This document shows positions 19,421 through 26,607 of a DNA stretch of 26,607 nucleotides, piece after piece. The stretch comes from Chara braunii (lineage: Eukaryota > Streptophyta > Charophyceae > Charales > Characeae), in contig BFEA01000252.1 in assembly GCA_003427395.1 (NCBI GenBank), forward strand, positions 2,012,160 through 2,038,766, given 5' to 3'. Position 1 is the stretch's first letter. Each line of letters begins with the position of its first letter. The notes under the pieces are model-generated. The model was not told the DNA's origin and ran no database searches. It worked only from the letters and a program-made list of their open reading frames with translations. The translations under genes and the position numbers were made by a program.

Positions 19421-20846
19421 TTGTTCCAATGTGTCCTCCTCCTCTTCTTCCCAGTCTTCTCTTCTGATGATGTGTATGTGTCTTCGTCCTTGTCATCCAT
19501 GGCTCCGTCTCCTTGGTCCTCTCTTCTGACAGATTCTCCCGGCCCCTCATGGAGCGTTGATTGACCTCTCTAGTTGTCGATTTGTTGTCGGTCGGGGTCT
19601 CTTCCTGTGATATCTCCATGGATTCCCCTTTTGGACTGCTCGCCTCTCCCCCCGTCTGCTGTTCTGCCAGTTTTGGCGTCTGCCTCCCGTCTGTCCCATG
19701 GCTGGTGGTCTCCCGTTGGGCCGTCTTACTTGACTGTTCCTCCTGAGTTTCTTCCTCCATTTATGCATGAGGTTCCTTCCTCTTCAGTGAGAGACTTGTG
19801 GCGCACAGTCCATGTTCTCTCCTTGCTCCTCTTGCTATGCTTCTGGCTGCGTTTGGCTTTCTCCACGGTTTCCTTTGATCTTGCATGTGAGCCTTGCGAT
19901 TCTCCATGAACACCTGTTCCGCTGTCTTCCCCACTTGGTGTAGTTCCTCCATTGTCCTGATTCTATGGTTGTCGTCCAGAATCATCGATTCTTCAATCAT
20001 TGGTTTAATAAAAAAAATGGTGTCCTTGTCCTCCATTCGCTTGGACCCTATCTGTCGTCACTTGCTATCGCAAGGTGGGTAAACATCTGGCTTCAAGCTC
20101 AGTGTGCCCTTGAGGACCCAGACCCACTTGGGGTTCTCAAGGTTATCGTCAAAGATCCACCACTTGTACTGGGCTGAATTGATGTACCACACCCTTGGCT
20201 TGTTGTCAAATTCTGCCAGCATCGATTGTCTCAACGGCGCTTGTCTGTTGGTCGTCCGTGCTTGTGGGCAGTTTGACCCCAGGTGACCTCTTCCCCTACA
20301 TTTAAAGCAGAAGGGGTTGGTTTTCGTCGAGACGAAGATGGTGAGGCGTTCGCTGCTCTTCCGGGAGATCCATTGCTCGGGGAGTTTCGGTGGTGCTCCT
20401 GAGGTGACCTCCATACATGCTACTCTTGAATCATGATTGGGGGCTAAGAAGTCTGGATTCGCTGGACGCCAATCGATGATGGGGTTATTTGGATATTCGT
20501 CTGCGAGCCTCTTCTGAACGAAGTTGTGCATGCCTTCGGTTAGGTAGTCGAATTGCACCCAAAAATGGTTCCTCATCATATTTTGACGATGTCTGGATGC
20601 CTCCGCCTGCAGAGGTCTAGGTGGCTTCCAAGCTTGTATCGTCACCATTGCTCCACGACACTTCAAGGATCCCAAGGAAATGAGGTACTCCGTGTATGTA
20701 GGATCCACGCCCACAATCATAACTGTGAATCTTCCTCTCTTGTGGTAGGAAACCTCCGGTTCATGTCCTGGCACATTCTCCAGGGCTCTCAACCAGTCCA
20801 TCACCCAGTGTCTCTTCTCGTTCAGCAACAGGTCGCGGTTTTTGCC

Positions 20847-20854
20847 CGCAAAGT
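20847..20854. repeat. Target-site duplication, left copy (CGCAAAGT)
   Basis: The eight bases are identical to 21328-21335 at the other end of the hAT-like element. An 8-bp duplication is the hAT superfamily signature. Confidence 0.88.
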
Positions 20855-21327
20855 CATGGTTGCATCCCTGCCGACCGCCGACCCCGACCGCCGACCAGTA
20901 GGGCCGACCAGTCGGAAAACAACCATCCACTAATTTTTTTTCAGATCTGAGTTGGAAGCTGTATTGCGCTTGCTGAGTACAGCCCAAATCCGCCGAGAAA
21001 CTTTTGGGGATGGGGGGGGTTGGGGGGGGGTGCATAAGGGGATATAGGCAGTATAGGGGTGGTATAGGGGGTATTGGGGGGGGGTATGAGGGTGTTGGGG
21101 GGCGGTTTGTGGGTGTTTCGGGGGGGTATGGGGGTATTTGGGGTGGGTATGGGGGTGTTTGTGGGGCTATTAGGGGTTCTGGACCCAAAAAAAGATTTTT
21201 TTTTTTTTTTTTTTTTTNTTTGCGGGGGGCCGACGACCCCCGACCGGTAGGTGCTGACCAGCCGACCGGTCGGTGGGTTGGCAACCAACCAGTCAGGGGT
21301 CGCCGACGGTCGGGGTGTGCAACACTG
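20855..21327. mobile_element. Non-autonomous hAT-like element (473 bp)
   Basis: It begins CATGGTTGCATCCC and ends, read inward from the other strand, CAGTGTTGCACACCCC, an imperfect terminal inverted repeat with the hAT-style CAGTG start. Both ends then show repeated CCGACC motifs. It is flanked by exact 8-bp copies of CGCAAAGT. It has no transposase frame. The inside holds an extremely G-rich block (21004-21180) and a T run with a single N (21218). It sits in LINE ORF1. Confidence 0.88.
21004..21180 (+). repeat. G-tract-rich block inside the hAT-like element
   Basis: Many runs of 4-10 G are separated by short spacers such as TATT, TGTTT and TATG, with almost no C. Strong G-quadruplex potential on the + strand. 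The open frames through it (Gly-rich or Pro-rich) are compositional. Confidence 0.92.
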
Positions 21328-21335
21328 CGCAAAGT
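21328..21335. repeat. Target-site duplication, right copy (CGCAAAGT)
   Basis: Identical to 20847-20854. See the hAT-like element. Confidence 0.88.
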
Positions 21336-22006
21336 TGAAAAGTACTGCATGTTTCTCGTACAGATCGTTGAGCGATGATACGTTTTGCTCTGGGTACTCC
21401 CACACATCCACCTCCTCCTCCTTGCCTCCCTCCCCCTTGATCACTTCCTTTGTGATCTTAATTGGGGTGGTAATTTTTGTTTTTTCCAACAAAAAATCCA
21501 TTGCCCTCTGCCCGAGCGCTCGTGATGTCGCTGTATCGGTTGCTCCCTCGCTGTTGCTTGTTTTCCTCGGTCAAATTGCCGTTTCTCTACTTCGTTCATT
21601 GCCTTCTGCGCCGCCTGCGAGTATGATGCCGGTTCAGTTGCTGCTGGAGATGTTGTCGATGGTGTTGCCTTTTTTTTTGTTTGGACAGTGCTGTGGTGAG
21701 GACCTTTCTCTGTCTTGTTAACGGACGTCCCAAATGACAGCTTGTATATTGAAGTAGTAATTAACTTTCTTTTTTTCTTTTTTTTTTCCTTGTATGAAAT
21801 TGTATCCAATTACTATCTAATATCTGTCTGAACTTGAAATTCCGAGTTTCAGCAACACGCAAGGCAGGTACTGCTCTTTTCCTATGTTTTTTCTCTTTAA
21901 CAATGAACTCCGATTAACTTTTCTATTAAAAAAAAAAAGGCAATGATTTAAAATTTGAAAGGAAAAAAAAAAAATGTTTGACGTTCGCAACTTTGCACCT
22001 TTGCAG

Positions 22007-22096
22007 GTCAACATGTATAAGTTGGTTCGGTGGCTTCGCAGGAGTGGAATAGATCCAAACGATCCACGGAATGCCAGCCTTATCGAGCTGCTCAAA
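22007..22096 (+). CDS. Internal exon of unidentified host gene
   Basis: Thirty codons lie between a good acceptor (TTTGCACCTTTGCAG) and a consensus donor (AAA then GTAAGA at 22097), phase 0 at both ends. The peptide VNMYKLVRWLRRSGID then PNDPRNASLIELLK looks like a compact helical domain rather than random translation. It is in phase with the Gln-rich exon upstream and the terminal exon downstream, so the three can be read as one coding sequence. I do not recognise the family. It lies about 190 bases beyond the LINE 5' side. Confidence 0.6.
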
Positions 22097-22251
22097 GTAA
22101 GATGATCACTACAGTAACTACGGTACTGCCCCCTTTCTCTCCCCTTTTGCTACATGATGTCGGTTCAAATGTCGCTAGCTTTGACTTGCTCAGAGTGAGA
22201 CGACTACCGCAACTCTGCTCTTCTGCTTTTGTTGATTGATCTGCTCTCAAG
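22097..22251 (+). other. Short intron (155 bp)
   Basis: It begins GTAAGATG and ends with a pyrimidine-rich stretch and CTCAAG. Its size is ordinary, in contrast to the ~7.9-kb intron upstream. Confidence 0.5.
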
Positions 22252-22350
22252 GTAGCCATCTTTTCACACTGGGAAGCAGGATTAATCCACACGAAATCAG
22301 ATGGGTACGGGACTACGGACGGGTCCAGAGTTCAGTTGAAGAAGTCCTAG
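22252..22350 (+). CDS. Terminal exon of unidentified host gene
   Basis: Thirty-two codons plus TAG (22348-22350) follow the short intron in phase 0: VAIFSHWEAGLIHTKSDGYG, then a polar end with two Lys before the final Ser. VAIFSHWE following LIELLK from the previous exon reads as one continuous helix-like segment. The acceptor is AAG rather than CAG, a weaker but used form. Sequence after the stop becomes purine-rich and repetitive, as in a 3' UTR. Confidence 0.5.
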   Translation, partial: VAIFSHWEAGLIHTKSDGYGTTDGSRVQLKKS

Positions 22351-22640
22351 TGTTACGATCGTGGCCAATTTTGAAGTACACATTCATCAGAAAGTACAAT
22401 TCGTCCAATTGCAGAAAGAAATGAATGAAATTGAGAGGAGAGAGAGGGAAAGAAGAAGAAGAAGAAGAAAGAAAGAAAGAAAGAAGAAGAAGATGATGTA
22501 CACCAGCATAGACCAATGATAATGCTCTTCTTCTTCGCCAACCACTCTCCTCCTCCTTATCTCCTCCCCTCTTATTCAATCAAGAAATAATAATAATAAT
22601 AATGTTGAATGGCTGAACCAGAATCAATGTCCAAATCCCT
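22351..22640 (+). other. Presumed 3' UTR and flanking simple repeats
   Basis: Non-coding. It holds a (GAA)n/(GAAA)n purine tract (about 22435-22495) and an (AAT)n run (22584-22603). No clear polyadenylation signal stands out; AATGAATGAA near 22420 is only suggestive. Confidence 0.45.
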
Positions 22641-23973
22641 CTTCTACAGCAGGTATCACGTGACGTCCACCATAGCCATGGTACCCTTCTCCTTCCTCTT
22701 CTCGAAGGCCTAGGCTATGGCGGACTGCTAGGGCCTTGCCCTGATGTGCAGAAGACAACTCAAGCAGCTATGGCTGCTCTAGCTCAGGCCGCATGCCTGA
22801 CTCTGCCTCGAAGCTTCTTGGTGTTGCTCTACCCCCACTGGGGCCTTCTTGCTGCAGTGCCCACCAAGGTGATGAAGATGGCAACTACCATAGCCAGGTA
22901 AGTACCTCTGGCGCTCCTCCCTTCCCAGTCCTTGTCTTCCTTCTCCCCGTATCCTTACTTCCTTCCCCAGCGGCGCTGCTCCAAGCTAGCGCTGCTCCAG
23001 CCAGCGCTCCAACCAGTGTGTCGCCAAACTTGCACACCGACAATGAGGAGCACCTTGCTCCTCCTGGAGATATAGCGGCCTGCTTGCCTCTTGGCGAGTG
23101 ACTTCCTAGGTCGCACGGCCTCCAAGCAACCGGTACCTCCTCCCTTTCGGAGGGAAACATCATTGCAGGCTCTGATATTGCCCGTACAGGCCCTAGACTC
23201 AGACTGGCTGGACTGGTACCCTCCTAGACCTAGCCTACAACTACTGGGCCTCTGAAAAATGCCAACTTTTGTCTTCTTATGCTCGGCCTTGAGTACCCGG
23301 CACATCTACCTCTACTTGGTGTGGTACCGGCCTACCTGCTACTTGAGTGTTTTCCGCTGCTCTAAGTGTCGCGGGCCTCTTTCCCCACCACTTGAGTGTT
23401 TTCCCCGCTGCAACCCTCAATGTCACGGCCACAGGTATGTACCGGCCCTTCGGGCCTTCCGAACAACCAAGTGCCCTTGCGGGTCACACTCAAGCCGACA
23501 AGCACTCAGACAGGCATGCAGACCAGCAAGCATGCACGCACACAGACTTAGAGAACTCAGCAACAAGCGGGAAACTCAGCAAGGCATCCATTCCATGAGC
23601 AAAACTCAGAAATCGAAACAAGACAGCAGGGGTTAGAATGCTAAGGATTGTACGACGCTTATTTGAGGGGCTTAGGAGCTTAGGGCCTAGACAGCATTGG
23701 CAACAGTCGTAGCTTCTCAGACCTTTCTGGTTGTGCAAGTTTTATCTGACAGGCTCTTATAGTAGTCCTGAGAGGAAAGGGGCAAGCAGGGCAAGCTGAC
23801 AGTCAATCCTCCACGTTGCTGGAGCAATCAATGCTGATCAGGGTTCCTTCGGCCAGACGGAAGGAAGCGTGTGGGTATTCTACATTGTAATATTTTCCTG
23901 ACTTGCCGGTGGAATAGGAACCGGACTGATGCTCCCCAGAATGGAAATGGAGCCAGGGCCATAAGGACCTGTT
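22641..23973. other. Region without recognised genes; possible LTR-derived sequence
   Basis: Motifs reminiscent of the LTRs in this window appear (CTGCAG...CCATAGCCAG at 22850-22897), including a perfect donor-like CAGGTAAGT at 22895-22903. Alignment by eye is too weak to call an LTR. An imperfect ~50-base tandem repeat starting ACTTGAGTGTTTTCC lies at 23341-23430. The longest frame (23259-23636) shows no domain. Confidence 0.4.
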
Positions 23974-23984
23974 AAAAAAAAAAG

Positions 23985-24015
<31 letters not shown>

Positions 24016-24023
24016 AAAAGAAA
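23974..24023 (+). repeat. A-rich tract with regular G (A9-12 G units)
   Basis: Runs of 9-12 A are separated by single G, five units. It could be the expanded tail of an old retroposon, but no retroposon body was identified before it. Confidence 0.9.
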
Positions 24024-24183
24024 TCGGTTGTGTGTCTCAGTTCATGTTTGGCAGGTCATTACTCTTCTGCGAGTCTGCTCACAGATGGAATCAGATGGAG
24101 ACAATAATGGTAGGGAGGGACTTCCTTCCTCAGTGTTTGCATGAAAGGGTCATATTCCATGCAGTTCTTTTTCAGTGTCCGTA

Positions 24184-24255
24184 TGTTCCATGCTGTGCCT
24201 GCACACGGCCCCCATTTTGGGGGCCCGACGGTTGTTGAGGGCCCCTAGGCCACGC
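24184..24255 (+). mobile_element. LTR-start fragment related to the insertion at 18560
   Basis: TGTTCCATGCTG then GCCTGCACACGG, a CCCCATTTTGGGGG palindrome and CCGACGGTTGTTGAGGGCCCC match 18560-18635 closely. Similarity then fades. This is a second copy of the same LTR family, truncated or diverged; its right end is unknown. Confidence 0.7.
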
Positions 24256-24328
24256 GCCCATTCCAGGTGCAATGAATTGCAGTGCTGCAAGCGGGCTGTA
24301 TACCAATTTTGCCCATCTTGTTGTTGTC

Positions 24329-24508
24329 GGGACTTGATCCCACAACCTTGTCGTTGTCGGGACTTGATCCCACAACCTTGGTTTGCTGTGTTTGTCATTT
24401 TGCCCTATTTGTGTTGTTTCTTTGTTTTGAGCTTTGCGGGACTTGATCCCGTGACCTGTAACTCGTGTGTTTTGTTTGCAAGTGTTGCGCCCTATGGGAC
24501 TTGATCCC
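24329..24508 (+). repeat. Four copies of the hairpin motif GGGACTTGATCCC
   Basis: Exact copies lie at 24329-24341, 24359-24371, 24438-24450 and 24496-24508. The first two sit in a 30-base tandem duplication continuing ACAACCTTG. Each copy can form a 4-bp stem with a 5-base loop, and it resembles an antisense tRNA T-arm, though no tRNA is present. Confidence 0.88.
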
Positions 24509-25516
24509 TGAGTCTGTCACTAGTAGTCTGTGTTTGGTAGTCTTAGGCCATTCGGCCTTTTCCTTTTGCCTTGTCATAGGTCTAGTTCCCCTTTTGGGCC
24601 TTCTCCCCCTGTTTCCATCTGATACAGCCGAGTCTTGGGTTGTTGCCTTTGGAGTCCATCGTAGGTCTAGGCACTGTAGGCAGTGGATAGAAGTAGTGGG
24701 CAGGAAATTAGTTAGGGAACTTAAGGGTCTTTTGCATCTTGTTTGGACTGGGGAAACTCTGCCCGTCCGTTGCTGGAGCGCTGTTGCTCTATTTTGGGCG
24801 AGGTCGTCTTCTTCCTCGAAGCCCAGCCATAGCTGGGGTTGGGAAATGAAGTTGAAGACGGCACTGCTGCTATTTTGCAGCTCTGCATGACAGCTTCCAC
24901 AGGACTGTGTTGTTGGGTTTGGCCGCTGCCATTTTCCACTTGGCAGCCATATCTGTTGTTCCTCCTCACGGGGAACTTCATCTTCTCCGAATGCTAGATC
25001 GGTTGTCTCCTTCTTCATCAGGACTTCCAGCGCTGCACTTCCGTGCGAGCGCTGAGCTGGCGCTGCTATCATTGGGGTTGCCGGCTCAGATTTGCACGTT
25101 GTGACAGCTGTGGGGTTACTGCTGCTACGGCAGCCATAGCCAGGGGTATGAGGTGGCGAGGAGGAAGAAGAAGACTCCTGCATACTTCGTTGAATATTTG
25201 TTTTTGGTTTCTCGCGGTTGTTGACAACGCGGTTGTGATTCTTGGAATAGAAGTACTCTGAATTGATTGGAGGAGGATGGGGGATTGGAGAATTGAAATT
25301 CGTTTTTCTATTCTCTGTGTAGTCTGAGCTTCCGCTGTGCATATCTCCTGTCCGGTTTTTGTGTGCATTTGCCTCCTTCGAGTCTAGTCTGCAATTGCAT
25401 GCGTGAATGGGAACGTGTGAAATCACTGTGGATTGAAGTTCAATCGGGTTCATAACACCTCGCACACGACCAGGAGGCCCACGGCCATGTTCCAGCCTCC
25501 AGGCCAAGCAAGGCAT
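24395..25516 (-). CDS. 373-codon open frame of unknown function (doubtful)
   Basis: An uninterrupted minus-strand frame begins MPCLAWRLEHGRG. It contains Ser/Pro-rich (SSSSSSPPHTPGYG), acidic (FGEDEVPREEE) and basic (GRRPKRGTRP) stretches, with no membrane segment, signal peptide or known domain visible. The length is notable in mixed-GC DNA. But its 3' part runs antisense through the GGGACTTGATCCC repeats, and it lies next to an LTR-start fragment, so it may be non-coding LTR or internal element sequence. No TATA, splice logic or neighbour supports it as a host gene. Confidence 0.25.
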   Translation of the reverse strand: MPCLAWRLEHGRGPPGRVRGVMNPIELQSTVISHVPIHACNCRLDSKEANAHKNRTGDMHSGSSDYTENRKTNFNSPIPHPPPINSEYFYSKNHNRVVNNREKPKTNIQRSMQESSSSSSPPHTPGYGCRSSSNPTAVTTCKSEPATPMIAAPAQRSHGSAALEVLMKKETTDLAFGEDEVPREEEQQIWLPSGKWQRPNPTTQSCGSCHAELQNSSSAVFNFISQPQLWLGFEEEDDLAQNRATALQQRTGRVSPVQTRCKRPLSSLTNFLPTTSIHCLQCLDLRWTPKATTQDSAVSDGNRGRRPKRGTRPMTRQKEKAEWPKTTKHRLLVTDSGIKSHRAQHLQTKHTSYRSRDQVPQSSKQRNNTNRAK

Positions 25517-25562
25517 CCCTTTTGGTGCGACCCCGGCTCTCGTTTCTCAGCATTTAATTAAT

Positions 25563-25646
25563 TATATTTATTTATTGCAGACCCTTGCCTGGTTCTATTT
25601 TCGTTCTATTTATTTATTGCTGACCCTTGCCTGGTTCTATTTTCAC
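25563..25646 (+). repeat. 42-bp tandem duplication
   Basis: Two near-identical copies of a unit containing TATTTATTTATTGC and GACCCTTGCCTGGTTCTATTTTC, one base different within the core. Confidence 0.9.
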
Positions 25647-25886
25647 TGCCACTTGAGTCATCCAACGGTCTCTCTGTTCTCAAACTACTGGTGAAGGAAC
25701 AAAAAAAAACAGACACTACCGGCAAAGGGCAAATTGGTAAGTGTACATTTAGAAGATGTCTCCGTTCTCTTAAATTTACAGCTGTGCCTCAGTGCCTCTT
25801 CCCTACCACAAACTTGTTTCTTAAAGAGTAATCCTGGTAGTTCTTCCAGGACCTCATCAATTTACAGCTGCATACCTGGACTAGCC

Positions 25887-26143
25887 TTAAACCACCAGTC
25901 CATCTGAAGTCACAGTTCATTCGTACAGCCCCTGGGCTGTTCGGCCCAGGTCCGGTGCAGACAGAAACTTTTGGGCCCCAAAATTTCTGTGGGAGGCCCA
26001 TGCTTTTCAATAATTCAGAATACGATACTGCTACCATGTTGATTTTTTTCCCAATGGCCGGTACCGGTCACTTTTAGGCTCAGCAAAATGCATTTTTTGG
26101 TTCGTCAACTTAGCTCCGGATGTACTGGTGGTTTGAACTGCTG
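25887..26143. mobile_element. Small TIR element B (same terminal motif as 13233-13413)
   Basis: The left end TTAAACCACCAGTCCATCTG pairs with the right end, which reads CAGCAGTTCAAACCACCAGT on the other strand. The inside holds a near-palindrome CAGAAACTTTTGGGCCCC / CAAAATTTCTG (25960-25990). About 257 bp, no coding capacity. Sharing termini with element A at 13.2 kb argues for a MITE family. Confidence 0.62.
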
Positions 26144-26330
26144 GTTTTCTGACATTACTTCAAGAATCACTTTATATCTGTTTATTAATGACAAATGAGC
26201 ACCATGCCAAGCTTAGGTGCCTTCCGGTGATCTTTTCTAAGTCGTAACTTGGGTATGACTTGTCGTACCATGGACATGAACACAGACACATGAGTTGTTG
26301 AAAGTTGGAAACCAAGGGTACAGACTACAG

Positions 26331-26414
26331 AATGCTGGCGACGAGTTTCAAATGGAGATGGATGCACAGAGGAAAGCCAAACGTTTTCGCCTGATCAAAC
26401 TGCGATGGTCCAAG
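26331..26414 (+). CDS. Possible small exon, unidentified
   Basis: Twenty-eight open codons (NAGDEFQMEMDAQRKAKR then FRLIKLRWSK) end at AAG followed by GTAAAG, a fair donor, and begin after CAGACTACAG. The peptide is basic and amphipathic, unlike shadow frames around it. The upstream pyrimidine tract is poor, and no partner exon was found in the window. Confidence 0.28.
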
Positions 26415-26526
26415 GTAAAGACCATGAATGTACCATGAGTCTGCTCACTTCCAAAGATGTACCAGTATGATGCCCAGTGCATCCTCACCTCTTATCCATT
26501 TGTCTTTCCCCATCCCTCTCTGCCAC

Positions 26527-26528
<2 letters not shown>

Positions 26529-26604
<76 letters not shown>
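26529..26604. repeat. (TC)n microsatellite at right edge
   Basis: Pure TC repeat ending three bases before the window end, mirroring the left edge. Confidence 0.97.

Positions 26605-26607
<3 letters not shown>

Larger units (their letters stand above)
19430..21809 (-). pseudogene. LINE ORF1 (gag-like, CCHC), interrupted by hAT-like insertion
   Basis: ORF1 of plant L1 LINEs makes an RNA-binding protein. The start is taken at 21809 (MDTISYKEKKKK), although an earlier start cannot be excluded. A basic N-terminus (KATPSTTSP) is followed by a frame change near 21505, then VWEYPEQNVSSLNDLYE. The element at 20855-21327 interrupts here. Beyond it the frame continues (KNRDLLLNEKRHWVMDW, VMIVGVDPTYTEYL) to the knuckle CFKCRGRGHLGSNC (20268-20309) and a charged tail with in-frame stops at 20058 and 19761. 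The element plus one target copy is 481 bases, and subtracting that offset puts the two ORF1 flanks in the same frame, which confirms a clean insertion. The tail merges into the LTR-type insertion near 19430. Confidence 0.85.
15000..21815 (-). mobile_element. L1-type LINE, decayed, antisense in host intron
   Basis: On the minus strand the order is ORF1 with a CCHC knuckle (21809 to about 19430), then ORF2 RT with FADD and a C-terminal CX2CX9HX4C finger (18559 to 15071). That is the layout of plant L1 LINEs. The apurinic endonuclease expected at the start of ORF2 was not found; an LTR-type insertion sits at that place. A hAT-like element interrupts ORF1. Frameshifts and stops are frequent throughout. 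The exact ends and target duplication are not visible. Limits given are approximate: the 5' end lies between 21725 and the exon at 22007, and the 3' end just beyond the ORF2 stop at 15071. Confidence 0.88.

Noticed and set aside
20941-21378. Pro-rich and Gly-rich frames
   Set aside because: They are translations of the G-tract block of the hAT-like element.
22895-22903. Perfect donor-like CAGGTAAGT
   Set aside because: No acceptor-bounded exon with supporting coding frame could be defined. It may be LTR-derived.
26374-26390. GCCAAACGTTTTCG shared with the gypsy LTR (246 and 9104)
   Set aside because: A 14-base match without extension is expected by chance at this window size.
1-26607. CRISPR arrays, bacterial operons, rRNA or intact tRNA genes
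   Set aside because: None seen on either strand. Repeats here are microsatellites, LTRs and inverted-repeat elements, and the coding style is eukaryotic.

Overview
This is a transposon-rich piece of a eukaryotic nuclear genome. It reads as a plant-lineage (streptophyte) genome. The evidence is a Ty3/gypsy chromovirus primed from initiator-methionine tRNA, plant-type L1 LINE remains, small inverted-repeat DNA transposons, a U6-like snRNA copy, and host-type exons with GT..AG borders separated by a very large intron. A charophyte alga such as Chara would fit the long introns and repeat load, but that is a guess. Both window edges are (TC)n. There is a 125-base N gap between (TC)n and (CA)n, and single Ns sit inside duplicated LTR sequence, so this looks like a draft scaffold whose contigs break in simple repeats.

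Region by region. (1) 69-10063 is one old Ty3/gypsy element on the + strand: 5' LTR, tRNA-iMet primer site, a long leader, gag (from 3171), protease and reverse transcriptase (5180-6949), RNase H, integrase with a divergent chromodomain (to 8895), polypurine tract, and 3' LTR. Several frameshifts and stops, a lost RNase H aspartate and diverged LTRs show that it is dead. (2) 10064-13574 is AT-rich and seemingly gene-free. It holds a diverged two-copy repeat, a 19-bp hairpin next to (TA)n, a ~155-bp inverted-repeat element, a ~320-bp foldback element, the N gap and a small TIR element. (3) 13575-22350 looks like the 3' part of a host gene on the + strand: a Gln-rich exon, possibly a small exon at 14276, an intron of about 7.7-7.9 kb, an exon at 22007-22096 and a terminal exon at 22252-22350.

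(4) The large intron carries a nest of insertions. A degenerate U6-like copy lies on the minus strand near its start. Beyond it is an antisense L1-type LINE (about 15000-21815). The LINE is itself broken by an LTR-type insertion (from 18560) and by a 473-bp non-autonomous hAT-like element (20855-21327) with an 8-bp target duplication. (5) 22351-26607 holds the presumed 3' UTR, simple repeats, an A-rich tract, a second LTR-start fragment (24184), four copies of a short hairpin motif, a 373-codon open frame on the minus strand of unknown meaning, a second TIR element, a possible small + strand exon at 26331, and the closing (TC)n.

Nothing here is a working multi-gene system. The interest lies in the layered insertions, the host gene split around them, the U6-like copy, and several small inverted-repeat families that appear undescribed from sequence alone. 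All calls come from reading the sequence; no similarity search was possible.
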